In this document: positions 43,013 to 50,525 of the stretch, piece after piece | Position numbering within the stretch: the first letter of the stretch is position 1 | Layout of the letters: every line of letters begins with the position of its first letter | Assembly (NCBI RefSeq): GCF_014189505.1 | Contig: NZ_CP050303.1 | Coordinates: 434,001 to 498,000 of the forward strand | Length of the DNA: 64,000 bases | Direction: 5' to 3' | Origin: Phyllobacterium sp. 628 | GTDB lineage: Bacteria; Pseudomonadota; Alphaproteobacteria; Rhizobiales; Rhizobiaceae | Made by a program: the position numbers and the translations under genes | The notes under the pieces: generated by a model | The model's database searches: none | The model's input: the letters and a program-made list of their open reading frames with translations, nothing else | What the model was told of the DNA's origin: nothing

Positions 43013-43552
43013 TGAAAATACGGGGGGTGGTCTGTGGAGTAGTGGCGGCTTTGGCCGCCACTACTCCCTCTTTACGCTGAGGGCGATGTTGCAAAACCTG
43101 TTGCCGGGCCAACAAACCTTTCAGAGACTTATGAAGACTGGGCCGTTATCTGTGCAGTCAAAGATGGAGGACAAAAATGTGTCCTGACACAACAACAAGT
43201 GCAGAAGAATGGGCAAAGGGTCCTCAGCTTGGAGCTTGCGCCTGCTGGAGATGGCGGGCTGAGAGGAAATCTCGCCTTGCCATTCGGATTATATCTGGAC
43301 AAGGGTGTTTCATTCCGCGTCGATGACAATGCTGCCGGGAAGCCCTCACGTTTTCGCACCTGCATCCCTGCCGGGTGCCTTGTGCCTCTGACGTTCACCG
43401 ATGCAACAGCGAAAACCCTTCGCAAAGGGAAAGCCCTGAATCTTGGAGCATTCGCCAGCGACACGGAAAAAGAAATCGTGTTTTCCATCTCGCTCAAAGG
43501 CTTCGAAACGGCATTGAACAGAACGATTGAACTGGTTCAGAAGAAGCCGTAG
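43012..43552 (+). pseudogene. IalB-family invasion-associated protein, disrupted by a +1 frameshift
   Basis: The gene starts at ATG 43012, overlapping the autotransporter stop. The signal peptide MKIRGVVCGVVAALAATTP is in frame 1. The mature protein continues in the next frame from about 43070 as LYAEGDVAKPVAG, then the IalB core YEDWAVICAVKDGGQKCVLTQ and CIPAGCLVPL. Removing one base anywhere in about 43066-43075 joins them into a roughly 180-residue preprotein with a normal YA/EGD cleavage site. As given, the frame-1 reading stops at 43078, and the second frame has no start until GTG 43199, which would lose the signal and a cysteine. IalB proteins are exported or envelope proteins tied to erythrocyte invasion in Bartonella. 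This may be a pseudogene or an assembly indel. Confidence 0.8.
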
Positions 43553-43558
43553 TCAGGT

Positions 43559-44212
43559 TTACTGCCTGCCGTCAAAACCAGCAATTGCGGCCTTGGCGGC
43601 CGCAGCCGAGCGAGACCCCACGCTCAAAATGCGCAACAGCGCCGAAACATGGATACTGACCGTGTAAGGTGATATCTCAAGATCGCGAGCTATCTCCTTG
43701 TTGGTCTTCCCCTCGGTAATCAGACGAAGCACCTCACGCTGCCGCGGCGTCAAAAAGGAAAGATCCGTTCGATTACTATTGAGGGTCGATGAAGCCGTTG
43801 ATGATCGCTTGATAACGAACTCGCCCTCCTCAATACTTTGGATCGCAGAGCTCACTTCATTGGGCAGAACCGCTTTGCTGATAAAGCCGTTGGCACCCAT
43901 GGCTATGATCAGTTCAATCGTCTTGGCATCGTCAAGCATTGACAGAATGATGATTGAAGAATGCTTGAATTCCTGCCGAAGCTGCTTGATCGAATTTTCC
44001 GGATCGAGCCCGGGGAAAACCCAATCCAAGATAAAGGTATCCGGGGTTTTCCCCTTGCGGGCCAAGCCAAGCAACTCATCCATTGTTCCCGCTTCGTGTA
44101 TTTCCGCATGGGGATAAAGACGTTGAACGATCCGGCGCAGCCCTTCACGAAACAGGGGATGATCATCTGCAATAATTATCCGATTTTTTTCTGATCGTTC
44201 CGCCACAATCAT
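43559..44212 (-). CDS. NarL/LuxR-family response regulator
   Basis: A 217-residue two-component regulator. The receiver domain (about 10-125) has the acidic pair in RIIIADDHP and the phospho-Asp in TFILDWVFPG. It ends with a signal-transmission Lys in ISKAV. The GerE helix-turn-helix lies at about 150-205 (LTPRQREVLRLITEGKTNKEIARDLEISPYTV in pieces). ATG 44212 (MIVAERSEKN) is preferred over 44224. It is convergent with the ialB-like gene and divergent from a LytS-type kinase. No matching HisKA_3 kinase is adjacent; the hybrid kinase at 37.6 kb is the nearest candidate partner. Confidence 0.9.
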   Translation of the reverse strand: MIVAERSEKNRIIIADDHPLFREGLRRIVQRLYPHAEIHEAGTMDELLGLARKGKTPDTFILDWVFPGLDPENSIKQLRQEFKHSSIIILSMLDDAKTIELIIAMGANGFISKAVLPNEVSSAIQSIEEGEFVIKRSSTASSTLNSNRTDLSFLTPRQREVLRLITEGKTNKEIARDLEISPYTVSIHVSALLRILSVGSRSAAAAKAAIAGFDGRQ

Positions 44213-44352
44213 CCCGCATGCCATGAAGCTTCAATTAAGAGCCAAGGAAAATGCCCTCCCCTAAGCGCTGTGCTGTAGTTGGGTAAGACCAAATCGAAAG
44301 CGCCGTGAGGGTTGGGCTATACCAAACCCGAAACAGCCAGGAATTCACCTTT

Positions 44353-44423
44353 CGACAAACGGTATCACAAATCGATGAAATGATCGTCTTTTCGACGAAC
44401 GGCTTATTTTAACCGACGAGCGG
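44353..44423. promoter_or_regulatory. Three phased direct repeats matching LytTR sites
   Basis: CGACAAACGG (44353-44362), CGACGAACGG (44393-44402) and CGACGAGCGG (44414-44423) are offset by 40 and 21 bp. The complement of the first, ACCGTTTGT, fits the published LytTR consensus at every position; the other two each differ at one or two positions. The 21-bp offset is the classic LytTR pair spacing. They lie between divergent response-regulator and kinase genes. Confidence 0.7.
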
Positions 44424-44461
44424 TCATCGACAGGGACAACTTGTTGGGAGATAACAACAAT

Positions 44462-45550
44462 ATGGGACATATGGATGATAAAGCCTTGGAGACCTATGGT
44501 GCGTATATCGACAGCATACGCCGCACAACATTTCGTCTCGGACTTTTCTATTGGACCGCTGAATTTGTGATCAGCAATACGCTGTTTCAGTTTCTGGGTA
44601 TATCACAGCTGAACTCAATCTTTGCTCAGCTTGTCCTCACACTTTTCAGCGTCCTCATTACTGCCGTTATCGCGCTCATTCTTTTCCGCCTGAGATATAT
44701 CAACTTGATACTCAAAGCCTTCGCCTGTTTTGTTTTAGCCATATTCGGTGCGACGCTGCATGCGATGATGGACCATATTGTCTATATGGTCAGCGCCTTG
44801 CCTGAAACGATCCAATTCAACTGGACCGATTTCGGCTATACGCTCGTCTACGATATGTCGCTGTTTTTCGCTTGGTCCTGTCTGTTTGTGTCCGTGCTCT
44901 ACACCTGCCAGATGCGTGAGAATGAACGCCGGCTGGCAGCATCCCGCGAAGAAGCGCTTTCAGCCCAAATGCGGGCCTTGCGGTATCAGGTCAACCCGCA
45001 TTTTCTGTTCAATACGCTCAATTCCGTTGCGGGCCTGATTGAAGAAGGAAACAGCAAAGGTGCCGGCCGCATGGTGCTGTCACTGTCCTCTTTCCTTCGG
45101 ACAACCCTGGAGCTTGATCCCATGAATGATGTCCGGCTTGGGGATGAACTTGCTTTGCAGACAGGATATCTCAACATCGAGGGCGAGCGATTCTCCGATC
45201 GAATGAGAGTACGAGTGGATGTTACGCAGGAGCTGGAAAATGCCCTCGTTCCGAGCCTCATCCTCCAGCCACTGATTGAAAATGCTGTGAAACATGGTGT
45301 GGGAAGCAAGCCGGGCTTTGTCGAGATTCTCATCCGCGCGAAACGGATCGGAGAAGTCTTGAACCTTACCGTGGAAAATGATGTCTCGGACACCCCCAAG
45401 TTACGCCCGATACAAAGCATGGGCATCGGTCTCAGAAACGTTGCGCACCGCATCGAAGCACGTTTTCCGGGTGCCGGATCGTGCGTTGCCGGTTACATAA
45501 CACCGGAGCGGTTTCGCGCATCTTTGACAATGCCGCTGAGGTTGGCATGA
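44462..45550 (+). CDS. LytS/YehU-type sensor histidine kinase
   Basis: A 362-residue inner-membrane kinase. Four transmembrane helices (about 18-150) have no large periplasmic domain. A His_kinase domain follows with phospho-His in RYQVNPHFLFNTLNS, and an ATPase region with LILQPLIENAVKHGVG and GIGLRNVAHRIEARF. The family phosphorylates LytTR-type regulators. ATG 44462 has a GGGAG site about 10 bases upstream; TTG 44441 and ATG 44471 are in frame. The stop overlaps the regulator's ATG (ATGA), so kinase and regulator are translationally coupled, with LytTR-like sites upstream. Confidence 0.9.
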   Translation: MGHMDDKALETYGAYIDSIRRTTFRLGLFYWTAEFVISNTLFQFLGISQLNSIFAQLVLTLFSVLITAVIALILFRLRYINLILKAFACFVLAIFGATLHAMMDHIVYMVSALPETIQFNWTDFGYTLVYDMSLFFAWSCLFVSVLYTCQMRENERRLAASREEALSAQMRALRYQVNPHFLFNTLNSVAGLIEEGNSKGAGRMVLSLSSFLRTTLELDPMNDVRLGDELALQTGYLNIEGERFSDRMRVRVDVTQELENALVPSLILQPLIENAVKHGVGSKPGFVEILIRAKRIGEVLNLTVENDVSDTPKLRPIQSMGIGLRNVAHRIEARFPGAGSCVAGYITPERFRASLTMPLRLA

Positions 45551-46320
45551 ACGAACTGTCTGTCCTTGTCGTCGACGACGAACCGCTGGCGCGGCGGCGG
45601 CTGTTGCGCATTTTGGAAACGATCCAAGGCTTTCGATGCGTAGGCGAAGCCGGTGATGTTCGTCAGGCTTGCCGCAAGGCTCAAGAACTGTCGCCCGATA
45701 TCATGCTGCTTGATATCCAGATACCGGGCGGAAACGGTTTCGACGTGCTTGAGCAATTGGGAGAAAATGCACCTGCCGTCATCTTTGTTACGGCTTTTGA
45801 TCACCACGCACTACGGGCTTTTGAAGCAAGTGCCGTTGATTATGTAACCAAGCCCATTGAACCGGCCCGTTTGCAGATTGCTCTTGCGCGTGCGCGATCA
45901 GCGGTCGACGCCCGGAATAACGAGCAGCGCGTTGCAGAGTTGCAGGAAACGATATCCGCGCTCCGGCAGGCTCTTGGTAAAAATGAGAGCCGGAGCGCTG
46001 ATCTGTGGATAAAATCTCAAGGCGAAACGGTGCGGCTTCCCATTGATAAGATTATCCGAATTGAAGCAGACCGCGACTACGTTCACGTTCACACGGAAGG
46101 CCGGTTTTACCTGCACCATGAAAGCCTTGTCTCACTCGAGCGCCGGCTTGATCCAACAGAATTCATCCGTATTCACCGCAGTGCACTCGTCCGCCGCAAC
46201 TGCATTACCAGATTGAAACAAGCGCCGTTTGCCGCACTGATTGCTGTTTTAAAAGATGGCAGTGAGGTGCGTGTCGGCCGGACATATTTCAAGGCAGTGC
46301 GATCGTTCGTTACAACCTGA
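45547..46320 (+). CDS. LytTR-family response regulator
   Basis: A 257-residue regulator. The receiver domain (about 1-120) has VDDEPLARRRL, phospho-Asp in IMLLDIQIPGGNGF, and Lys in VTKPIEPA. It is followed by a LytTR DNA-binding domain (about 155-257) with IIRIEADRDYVHVHTEGRFYL and FIRIHRSALVRRNCI. It binds DNA through beta strands, unlike helix-turn-helix regulators. It is coupled to the LytS-type kinase by ATGA. Probable targets are its own operon and the divergent NarL-type gene, given the sites at 44353-44423. AlgR is a well-known relative. Confidence 0.92.
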   Translation: MNELSVLVVDDEPLARRRLLRILETIQGFRCVGEAGDVRQACRKAQELSPDIMLLDIQIPGGNGFDVLEQLGENAPAVIFVTAFDHHALRAFEASAVDYVTKPIEPARLQIALARARSAVDARNNEQRVAELQETISALRQALGKNESRSADLWIKSQGETVRLPIDKIIRIEADRDYVHVHTEGRFYLHHESLVSLERRLDPTEFIRIHRSALVRRNCITRLKQAPFAALIAVLKDGSEVRVGRTYFKAVRSFVTT

Positions 46321-46337
46321 AACAAGGTTTTCAGGCT

Positions 46338-46709
46338 CTAACTGTCCTTGGAAAAAACCACGGCCGTAAAGAGTAGAACGCCCCCAAGAATAATGAAGGA
46401 TCCCACGCCAACCAATGCATCCATCGCAGTGTTACCGAGATATAGAAGATACAGCGCTGGTATCATGACAATGACGCCAATCGTATAAACAGCGAAATGG
46501 GCCATAGCCAACCTGCTTCCGGCTTTAACAGGGTTAAGAGCATAGTACGCACCGAATATGGCGCTGCTTACCCAGCCCAGTAGATTGAGATGGGCATGGG
46601 CGGGATAAGGAGAATGATTTCCCGATATCCCCATATGAAGCCCCATGGCAATGCCAAGCAAGAAGAAGATTGTGGCAGTCTTGAAGAAGAATTGGGAAAC
46701 TTTCGGCAT
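46338..46709 (-). CDS. Four-helix membrane protein with HAHLNLLGW motif
   Basis: A 123-residue inner-membrane protein with about four transmembrane helices (8-27, 44-62, 70-90, 97-119). The second helix begins with the conserved-looking SPYPAHAHLNLLGWVSSAIF, and another His pair lies just before it (GLHMGISGNH). Intramembrane His residues in such a pattern recall heme or copper sites of respiratory oxidase and NO-handling proteins, but no family is certain. Start ATG 46709 follows a GAGAGAAC site. A pair of CATATG-centred palindromes lies about 100-140 bases upstream. Confidence 0.65.
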   Translation of the reverse strand: MPKVSQFFFKTATIFFLLGIAMGLHMGISGNHSPYPAHAHLNLLGWVSSAIFGAYYALNPVKAGSRLAMAHFAVYTIGVIVMIPALYLLYLGNTAMDALVGVGSFIILGGVLLFTAVVFSKDS

Positions 46710-46804
46710 GGAATGTTCTCTCGGTGAATTGCGCGCCGCTGAATGATTTGCGGAGTTTCAGATTGAGATTACGTCTTGCACGAGAGAGGTAGGGTCTGAA
46801 CAGT

Positions 46805-46850
46805 TGTCATATGCCAGCCATCAGAGCGGTTTGGCTCATGACATATGCGA
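46805..46850. promoter_or_regulatory. Two CATATG-centred palindromes upstream of the four-helix membrane protein
   Basis: TGTCATATGCCA (46805-46816) and TGACATATGCGA (46839-46850), 34 bp apart, are imperfect copies of the perfect palindrome TGGCATATGCCA found at 50242-50253. The context CAGTTGKCATATGCCAGCCA is shared with the latter site. Confidence 0.6.
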
Positions 46851-46910
46851 TTTTCACACCGGGTATGGGCGGTTGAAAAATAGCCGGTGATTTCAAAACC
46901 TGAACTTGGG

Positions 46911-47576
46911 TTACTTCAAGGATTTGATGAGTTTTTGACATCCATCATTCAAATGCTTTGCCAGAAGCTGCAAAGCCAGAGCCTCGTTGTTTTGATTACA
47001 GGCATTCAATATTGCGCGATGTTCGGTATCTGAGCGTGTATGAAATTCGGCATCGGATAGAAGAACCCGGACATAACGATCAGCCGCATTGTGCTGAGCT
47101 TCAATAAGCGTCAGCAGCCGCGCATTACGGCATTCCCGATAAAGCGCCATATGAAATGCCAGATTCAATATGCCCCAGCGGCTTACATCCCGTTCTTCGT
47201 CAATCCGGTTCAAAGCATGATCGGCTTGATCCAATACATCACGGCTTAATTTTGGGAATGCCAGACGCAAAGCCTCGACTTCAAGCAGCACGCGAATTGT
47301 AAAAATCTCGCGAATTTCCGTTGTATCCATCTTGGCAACAAAGGCGCCACGGGTTGGGTGGATGGAAACCAGTCCTTCCGCTTCCAGTATCCGCAACGCA
47401 TCGCGTATGGGCATTCGGCTGATGCTGAACCGGGATGCAAGATCGTCCTGACGCAAGGCTGTGCCAGCGGCCACAGATCCCTTCACAATTGCTTCACGCA
47501 AGGTAGTAGCGACGTGATCCGCGGCCGTCTGCGGCTTTTCAATTCGACTGCCGGTCAACTTGTCCAACGGATCCAT
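46911..47576 (-). CDS. GntR-family regulator with FCD effector domain
   Basis: A 221-residue regulator. The winged helix is at about 14-78 (AADHVATTLREAIVKGSVAAGTALRQDDLASRFSISRMPIRDALRILEAEGLV in blocks), followed by an all-helical FCD domain with a metal-binding His pattern (NLAFHMALYRECRN, LLSDAEFHTRSDTEHRAIL). FCD regulators sense carboxylates or amino-acid metabolites. ATG 47576 (MDPLDKL) follows GGTGAG; a longer reading to 47681 runs through its own operator region. TTGTAT repeats upstream suggest autoregulation. It may also control flanking genes through the CATATG palindromes. Confidence 0.9.
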   Translation of the reverse strand: MDPLDKLTGSRIEKPQTAADHVATTLREAIVKGSVAAGTALRQDDLASRFSISRMPIRDALRILEAEGLVSIHPTRGAFVAKMDTTEIREIFTIRVLLEVEALRLAFPKLSRDVLDQADHALNRIDEERDVSRWGILNLAFHMALYRECRNARLLTLIEAQHNAADRYVRVLLSDAEFHTRSDTEHRAILNACNQNNEALALQLLAKHLNDGCQKLIKSLK

Positions 47577-47621
47577 ATTTCTCACCAACCAATGCTCGTT
47601 CCGGCATGCCTGAAATCGATA

Positions 47622-47652
47622 TTGTATGTCAACTTGTATCCTTGTATACGAG
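47622..47652. promoter_or_regulatory. TTGTAT repeats, probable GntR/FCD autoregulatory site
   Basis: TTGTAT occurs three times between 47622 and 47647. The best palindrome is CTTGTATACGAG (47641-47652), close to the TTGTATACAA type bound by FCD regulators. It lies 46-76 bases upstream of the GntR start. Confidence 0.55.
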
Positions 47653-47838
47653 TATCCCTCGCAACCAGTGTTGAAGATCAATATGTGTGGAAATGTTCAC
47701 AAGGAGCTATCGCGTCTTTCGCAATGATAGCAGCCGTCCCGGATCCTCCGGGCGGCAAAAATGACCAAAGATTGCAACTTGGCCGCGCACGCTCTATTTC
47801 TGGCGTGGGGCTTGAGGATTTACCAGGGAAACTTGAGC

Positions 47839-48999
47839 ATGATGGAACCAACGCTTGCACGGGTTACGGAGCTGATTCGCCAGTTTTATCAGGCTGCCTA
47901 TGATCCTGCGCAATGGAATTCAACGATCCAGAATTTGCGCAAGTTGTTCGATGGCTCGACAGCGTGTCTGACCAATCACACGACAAACAAGGTGGCAACC
48001 TGGGCTTTCAGTGCAAATCCGGATTACGGTTACTTTCAAAAATATGTTGAATATTTCACTCAGACCAATCCGTTTCTCGATTCTTTGGCGGTTACGCCGC
48101 TGGGGAAAATCGTGCCTGATACTATTCTCCTCGATCTTGAGAAATTCCGGCGCAGCGATTTCTGGAATGAATGGATGAAGCCGCAGGACATGTATGACGG
48201 ATTGTGTTGCAAGCTGAGCGACACGGCAGACGGTATAATGTTCGTTGATGTCAGGCGCGGCGCCCATCAAACCGCCTTTGACAGCAAAGATGCAGAGCTG
48301 TTTGGTTTACTGGTTCCTCATGTGGAGCGGGCCAGTCAGATCAGCCAGCAATTGCGCCTTGCCAATGCTTTGATGGCCACCTTTTCCCGGCTGCCATTTG
48401 GAGCAATTCTGGTCAATGCAGATATGCGCATCCTTGAAATGAATGATCTGGCCGAAATCCTTCTCGATACGGATCACGGTGAACTGACCATGCGCGGAGG
48501 ATTCCTCAGGGCACAGCCCCACATTCTGCGTGAACTCCAAAAATTGACGGCGGAGGCGTGCGGACTTCATATGAATGGGCTTGTCGGCGCCGGTTGTCGC
48601 ATGATTATCGAAACCACGACAGAAACCGGACATCTCGCTGATTATGTGCTTGAAATAGCTCCTGTTTTTGACTCGCCTTTCCCCGGCGTAACGAGTGGCC
48701 GCTGCGCCATGATTGTTATGAAGAAAATCGACATGGGTAACCCCGATGGGTTTGATGACCACATACGTGCAATTTTCAAGTTGACGCGATCGGAAGCACG
48801 GCTGGCAACCCTTCTGGCCGCTGGCTTTTCCCTGAAAGATGCAGCGACCGAAGCGGGCCTGAAAAACAGTACCGCACGGGCCTATCTTGAGCGCCTGTTT
48901 CACAAGACCGCCACCCATCAGCAAAGCCAATTGGTTGCGTTGCTCAAGAATGCCGCACCCGCGCTCCTTCAAAATAGTCACCAGGTCGTACACTCATAA
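47839..48999 (+). CDS. LuxR-type helix-turn-helix regulator
   Basis: A 386-residue protein. The N-terminal two thirds have no strong motif but resemble a PAS/GAF-like sensory region (ARVTELIRQFYQAAYDPAQW; SRLPFGAILVNADMRILEMNDLAEILL near 200). A GerE-type helix-turn-helix at the C-terminus reads FKLTRSEARLATLLAAGFSLKDAATEAGLKNSTARAYLERLF in segments. There is no receiver domain, so it is not a standard response regulator. ATG 47839 is preferred over 47761, which has no evident ribosome site. It is convergent with the orphan binding protein across a shared terminator and divergent from GntR. Confidence 0.82.
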   Translation: MMEPTLARVTELIRQFYQAAYDPAQWNSTIQNLRKLFDGSTACLTNHTTNKVATWAFSANPDYGYFQKYVEYFTQTNPFLDSLAVTPLGKIVPDTILLDLEKFRRSDFWNEWMKPQDMYDGLCCKLSDTADGIMFVDVRRGAHQTAFDSKDAELFGLLVPHVERASQISQQLRLANALMATFSRLPFGAILVNADMRILEMNDLAEILLDTDHGELTMRGGFLRAQPHILRELQKLTAEACGLHMNGLVGAGCRMIIETTTETGHLADYVLEIAPVFDSPFPGVTSGRCAMIVMKKIDMGNPDGFDDHIRAIFKLTRSEARLATLLAAGFSLKDAATEAGLKNSTARAYLERLFHKTATHQQSQLVALLKNAAPALLQNSHQVVHS

Positions 49000-49007
49000 A
49001 TCTGACT

Positions 49008-49037
49008 AAAATGCCCGGTCAAATGGCCGGGCATTTT
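49008..49037. terminator. Bidirectional terminator between convergent LuxR-type and binding-protein genes
   Basis: AAAATGCCCGG pairs perfectly with CCGGGCATTTT around an 8-base loop. T-runs exist on both strands because the arms begin and end in A/T tracts. Confidence 0.85.
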
Positions 49038-49063
49038 GCAGCGCTAGTTGGGAGGAAATGCGC

Positions 49064-50179
49064 TTATTGCTGGACGTAGCTATATGCGCCGCTCTTGCCC
49101 TTCTTCCACTCGTACATGATGTAACCGGGCAGCTTCGGATCGCCCTTGTCATCAAAAGCGATATTGCCCAGAACCGACTTGAAGGGTCCTTTTTCCTTGA
49201 GCGTCTTGGCAACTGTTTCAGGATCATTCGACTTCGCGGCCGTCGCAGCTTCTGCAATAGTCTGTGCAGCGGCATAGGCGTAGAGCGTATAGGCTTCAGG
49301 TTCGAAGCCTGCCGCGCGGAACTTTTCCACCAGCTTGCCGTTGGCCGGATCGTTTCGAGGGTCCGGGCCAAACGTATTCAACGTTCCTGCAACGGCGTCG
49401 CCCGCGATTGCAGCCAGTTCCGTATTGGCGATACCATCACCTGAAATGAACGTAACCTTCAGGCTCTGGTCGGCCAGCTGGCGGATGATCAGACCAGCCT
49501 CGGTGTGCAACCCGCCCCAGTAAAGAACGTTGATACCCGCCTGTTTTGCCTTGGTGATCAGCGCAGAGAAATCTTTGTCGCCGACATTCACCCCCTCATA
49601 AAGGCTTGCCTTGATGCCCTTCGCTTCCAAAGTCTTGCGGGTTTCATCGGCAAGACCCTGACCATAGGGCGTCTTGTCGTGGATGATCGCGACCTTTGAG
49701 TTCTTGAAGTGCTTGGCAATATATTCACCGGCAATACTGCCTTGCTGATCGTCACGGCCGCATGTGCGGAAGGTGTTCCAAAGTCCGCGTTCGGTGAATA
49801 CCGGATTGGTTGCGCCGGGCGTCACTTCGACAATGCCATTTTCCGCATAGACTTCTGACGCCGGTATCGAAACGCCGGAATTGTAGTGACCAATCACAAA
49901 CTTTACGCCGTCAGCAGCAAACTTGTTGGCAACAGAGACGCCTTGCTTGGCATCGGAAGCATCGTCACCCAGCACGACTTTGATCTTCTCGCCATTGAGA
50001 CCACCTGCGGCATTGATCTCGGCAATGGCAGCCTCAGCTCCCTTTTGAATCTGCGCGCCAACAGCCGCATTCGGGCCAGTCAAAGGAGCACCAATACCAA
50101 CCAGAAGGTCAGCATGGGCAGTGCCACCGAGGATCAGCATTGCAGTGACGGCAACGCTCGACAATAAGGACGTCTTCAT
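49064..50179 (-). CDS. Branched-chain amino-acid-type ABC transporter binding protein (orphan)
   Basis: A 371-residue LivJ/LivK-like periplasmic binding protein. The signal peptide is MKTSLLSSVAVTAMLILGGTAHA (1-23), then DLLVGIGAPLTGPNAAVGAQIQKGAEAAIAEINAAGG in the first lobe, with VIGHYNSGVSIPASEVYAENG and RTCGRDDQQG typical of Leu/Ile/Val-binding proteins. No liv permease or ATPase genes are adjacent, so it must serve a transporter encoded elsewhere or act alone. A CATATG palindrome upstream suggests co-regulation with the four-helix membrane protein. A GGAG site precedes the ATG. Confidence 0.9.
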   Translation of the reverse strand: MKTSLLSSVAVTAMLILGGTAHADLLVGIGAPLTGPNAAVGAQIQKGAEAAIAEINAAGGLNGEKIKVVLGDDASDAKQGVSVANKFAADGVKFVIGHYNSGVSIPASEVYAENGIVEVTPGATNPVFTERGLWNTFRTCGRDDQQGSIAGEYIAKHFKNSKVAIIHDKTPYGQGLADETRKTLEAKGIKASLYEGVNVGDKDFSALITKAKQAGINVLYWGGLHTEAGLIIRQLADQSLKVTFISGDGIANTELAAIAGDAVAGTLNTFGPDPRNDPANGKLVEKFRAAGFEPEAYTLYAYAAAQTIAEAATAAKSNDPETVAKTLKEKGPFKSVLGNIAFDDKGDPKLPGYIMYEWKKGKSGAYSYVQQ

Positions 50180-50525
50180 TTCAAACTCCAGGTTTCCAAT
50201 TCAACCCAGACGTTTTACGAGAGTGAAGAAAGCTAAACAGTTGGCATATGCCAGCCAATTTATGAACCGCACGGTGCCGCCTGGCCTAGTCGGCGCAAAC
50301 CACCATCAGTTTCGACCCAAGCAAATGGAAGTGCGGCGACACGCACGGCACCCGCGCAATTTATCCGCTGAACCTGCCATTTCAAAAATTCTGTTCTGTC
50401 GCAGCTTCAAGCTTAGCATATTATTCCTTCTGAGTGACGGACTGGCATTTTACTGTTACGCGAAGCTCTTTTGCGCCACGCGCTGTGGCCGCAAAGTGCT
50501 GTTCACCGCACAAGGAATATCCCGC
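50180..50525. other. 346-bp divergent intergenic region, binding-protein gene to ssuD
   Basis: No gene is seen. It holds the perfect palindrome at 50242-50253 near the binding-protein side. An imperfect hairpin (CTTTTGCGCCAC with GTGGCCGCAAAG, 50469-50497) lies just upstream of ssuD. No SAM riboswitch fold is recognisable by eye. Confidence 0.5.
50242..50253. promoter_or_regulatory. Perfect TGGCATATGCCA palindrome upstream of the orphan binding protein
   Basis: A 12-bp perfect palindrome inside ACAGTTGGCATATGCCAGCC. Nearly the same 21 bases occur at 46800-46820. It is 63-74 bases upstream of the binding-protein ATG, a normal operator position. Confidence 0.65.

Noticed and set aside
43199..43552. 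Stand-alone 117-residue protein starting at GTG 43199
   Set aside because: The IalB homology extends upstream in the same frame (YEDWAVICAVK) past this GTG, so it is the tail of a frameshifted gene.
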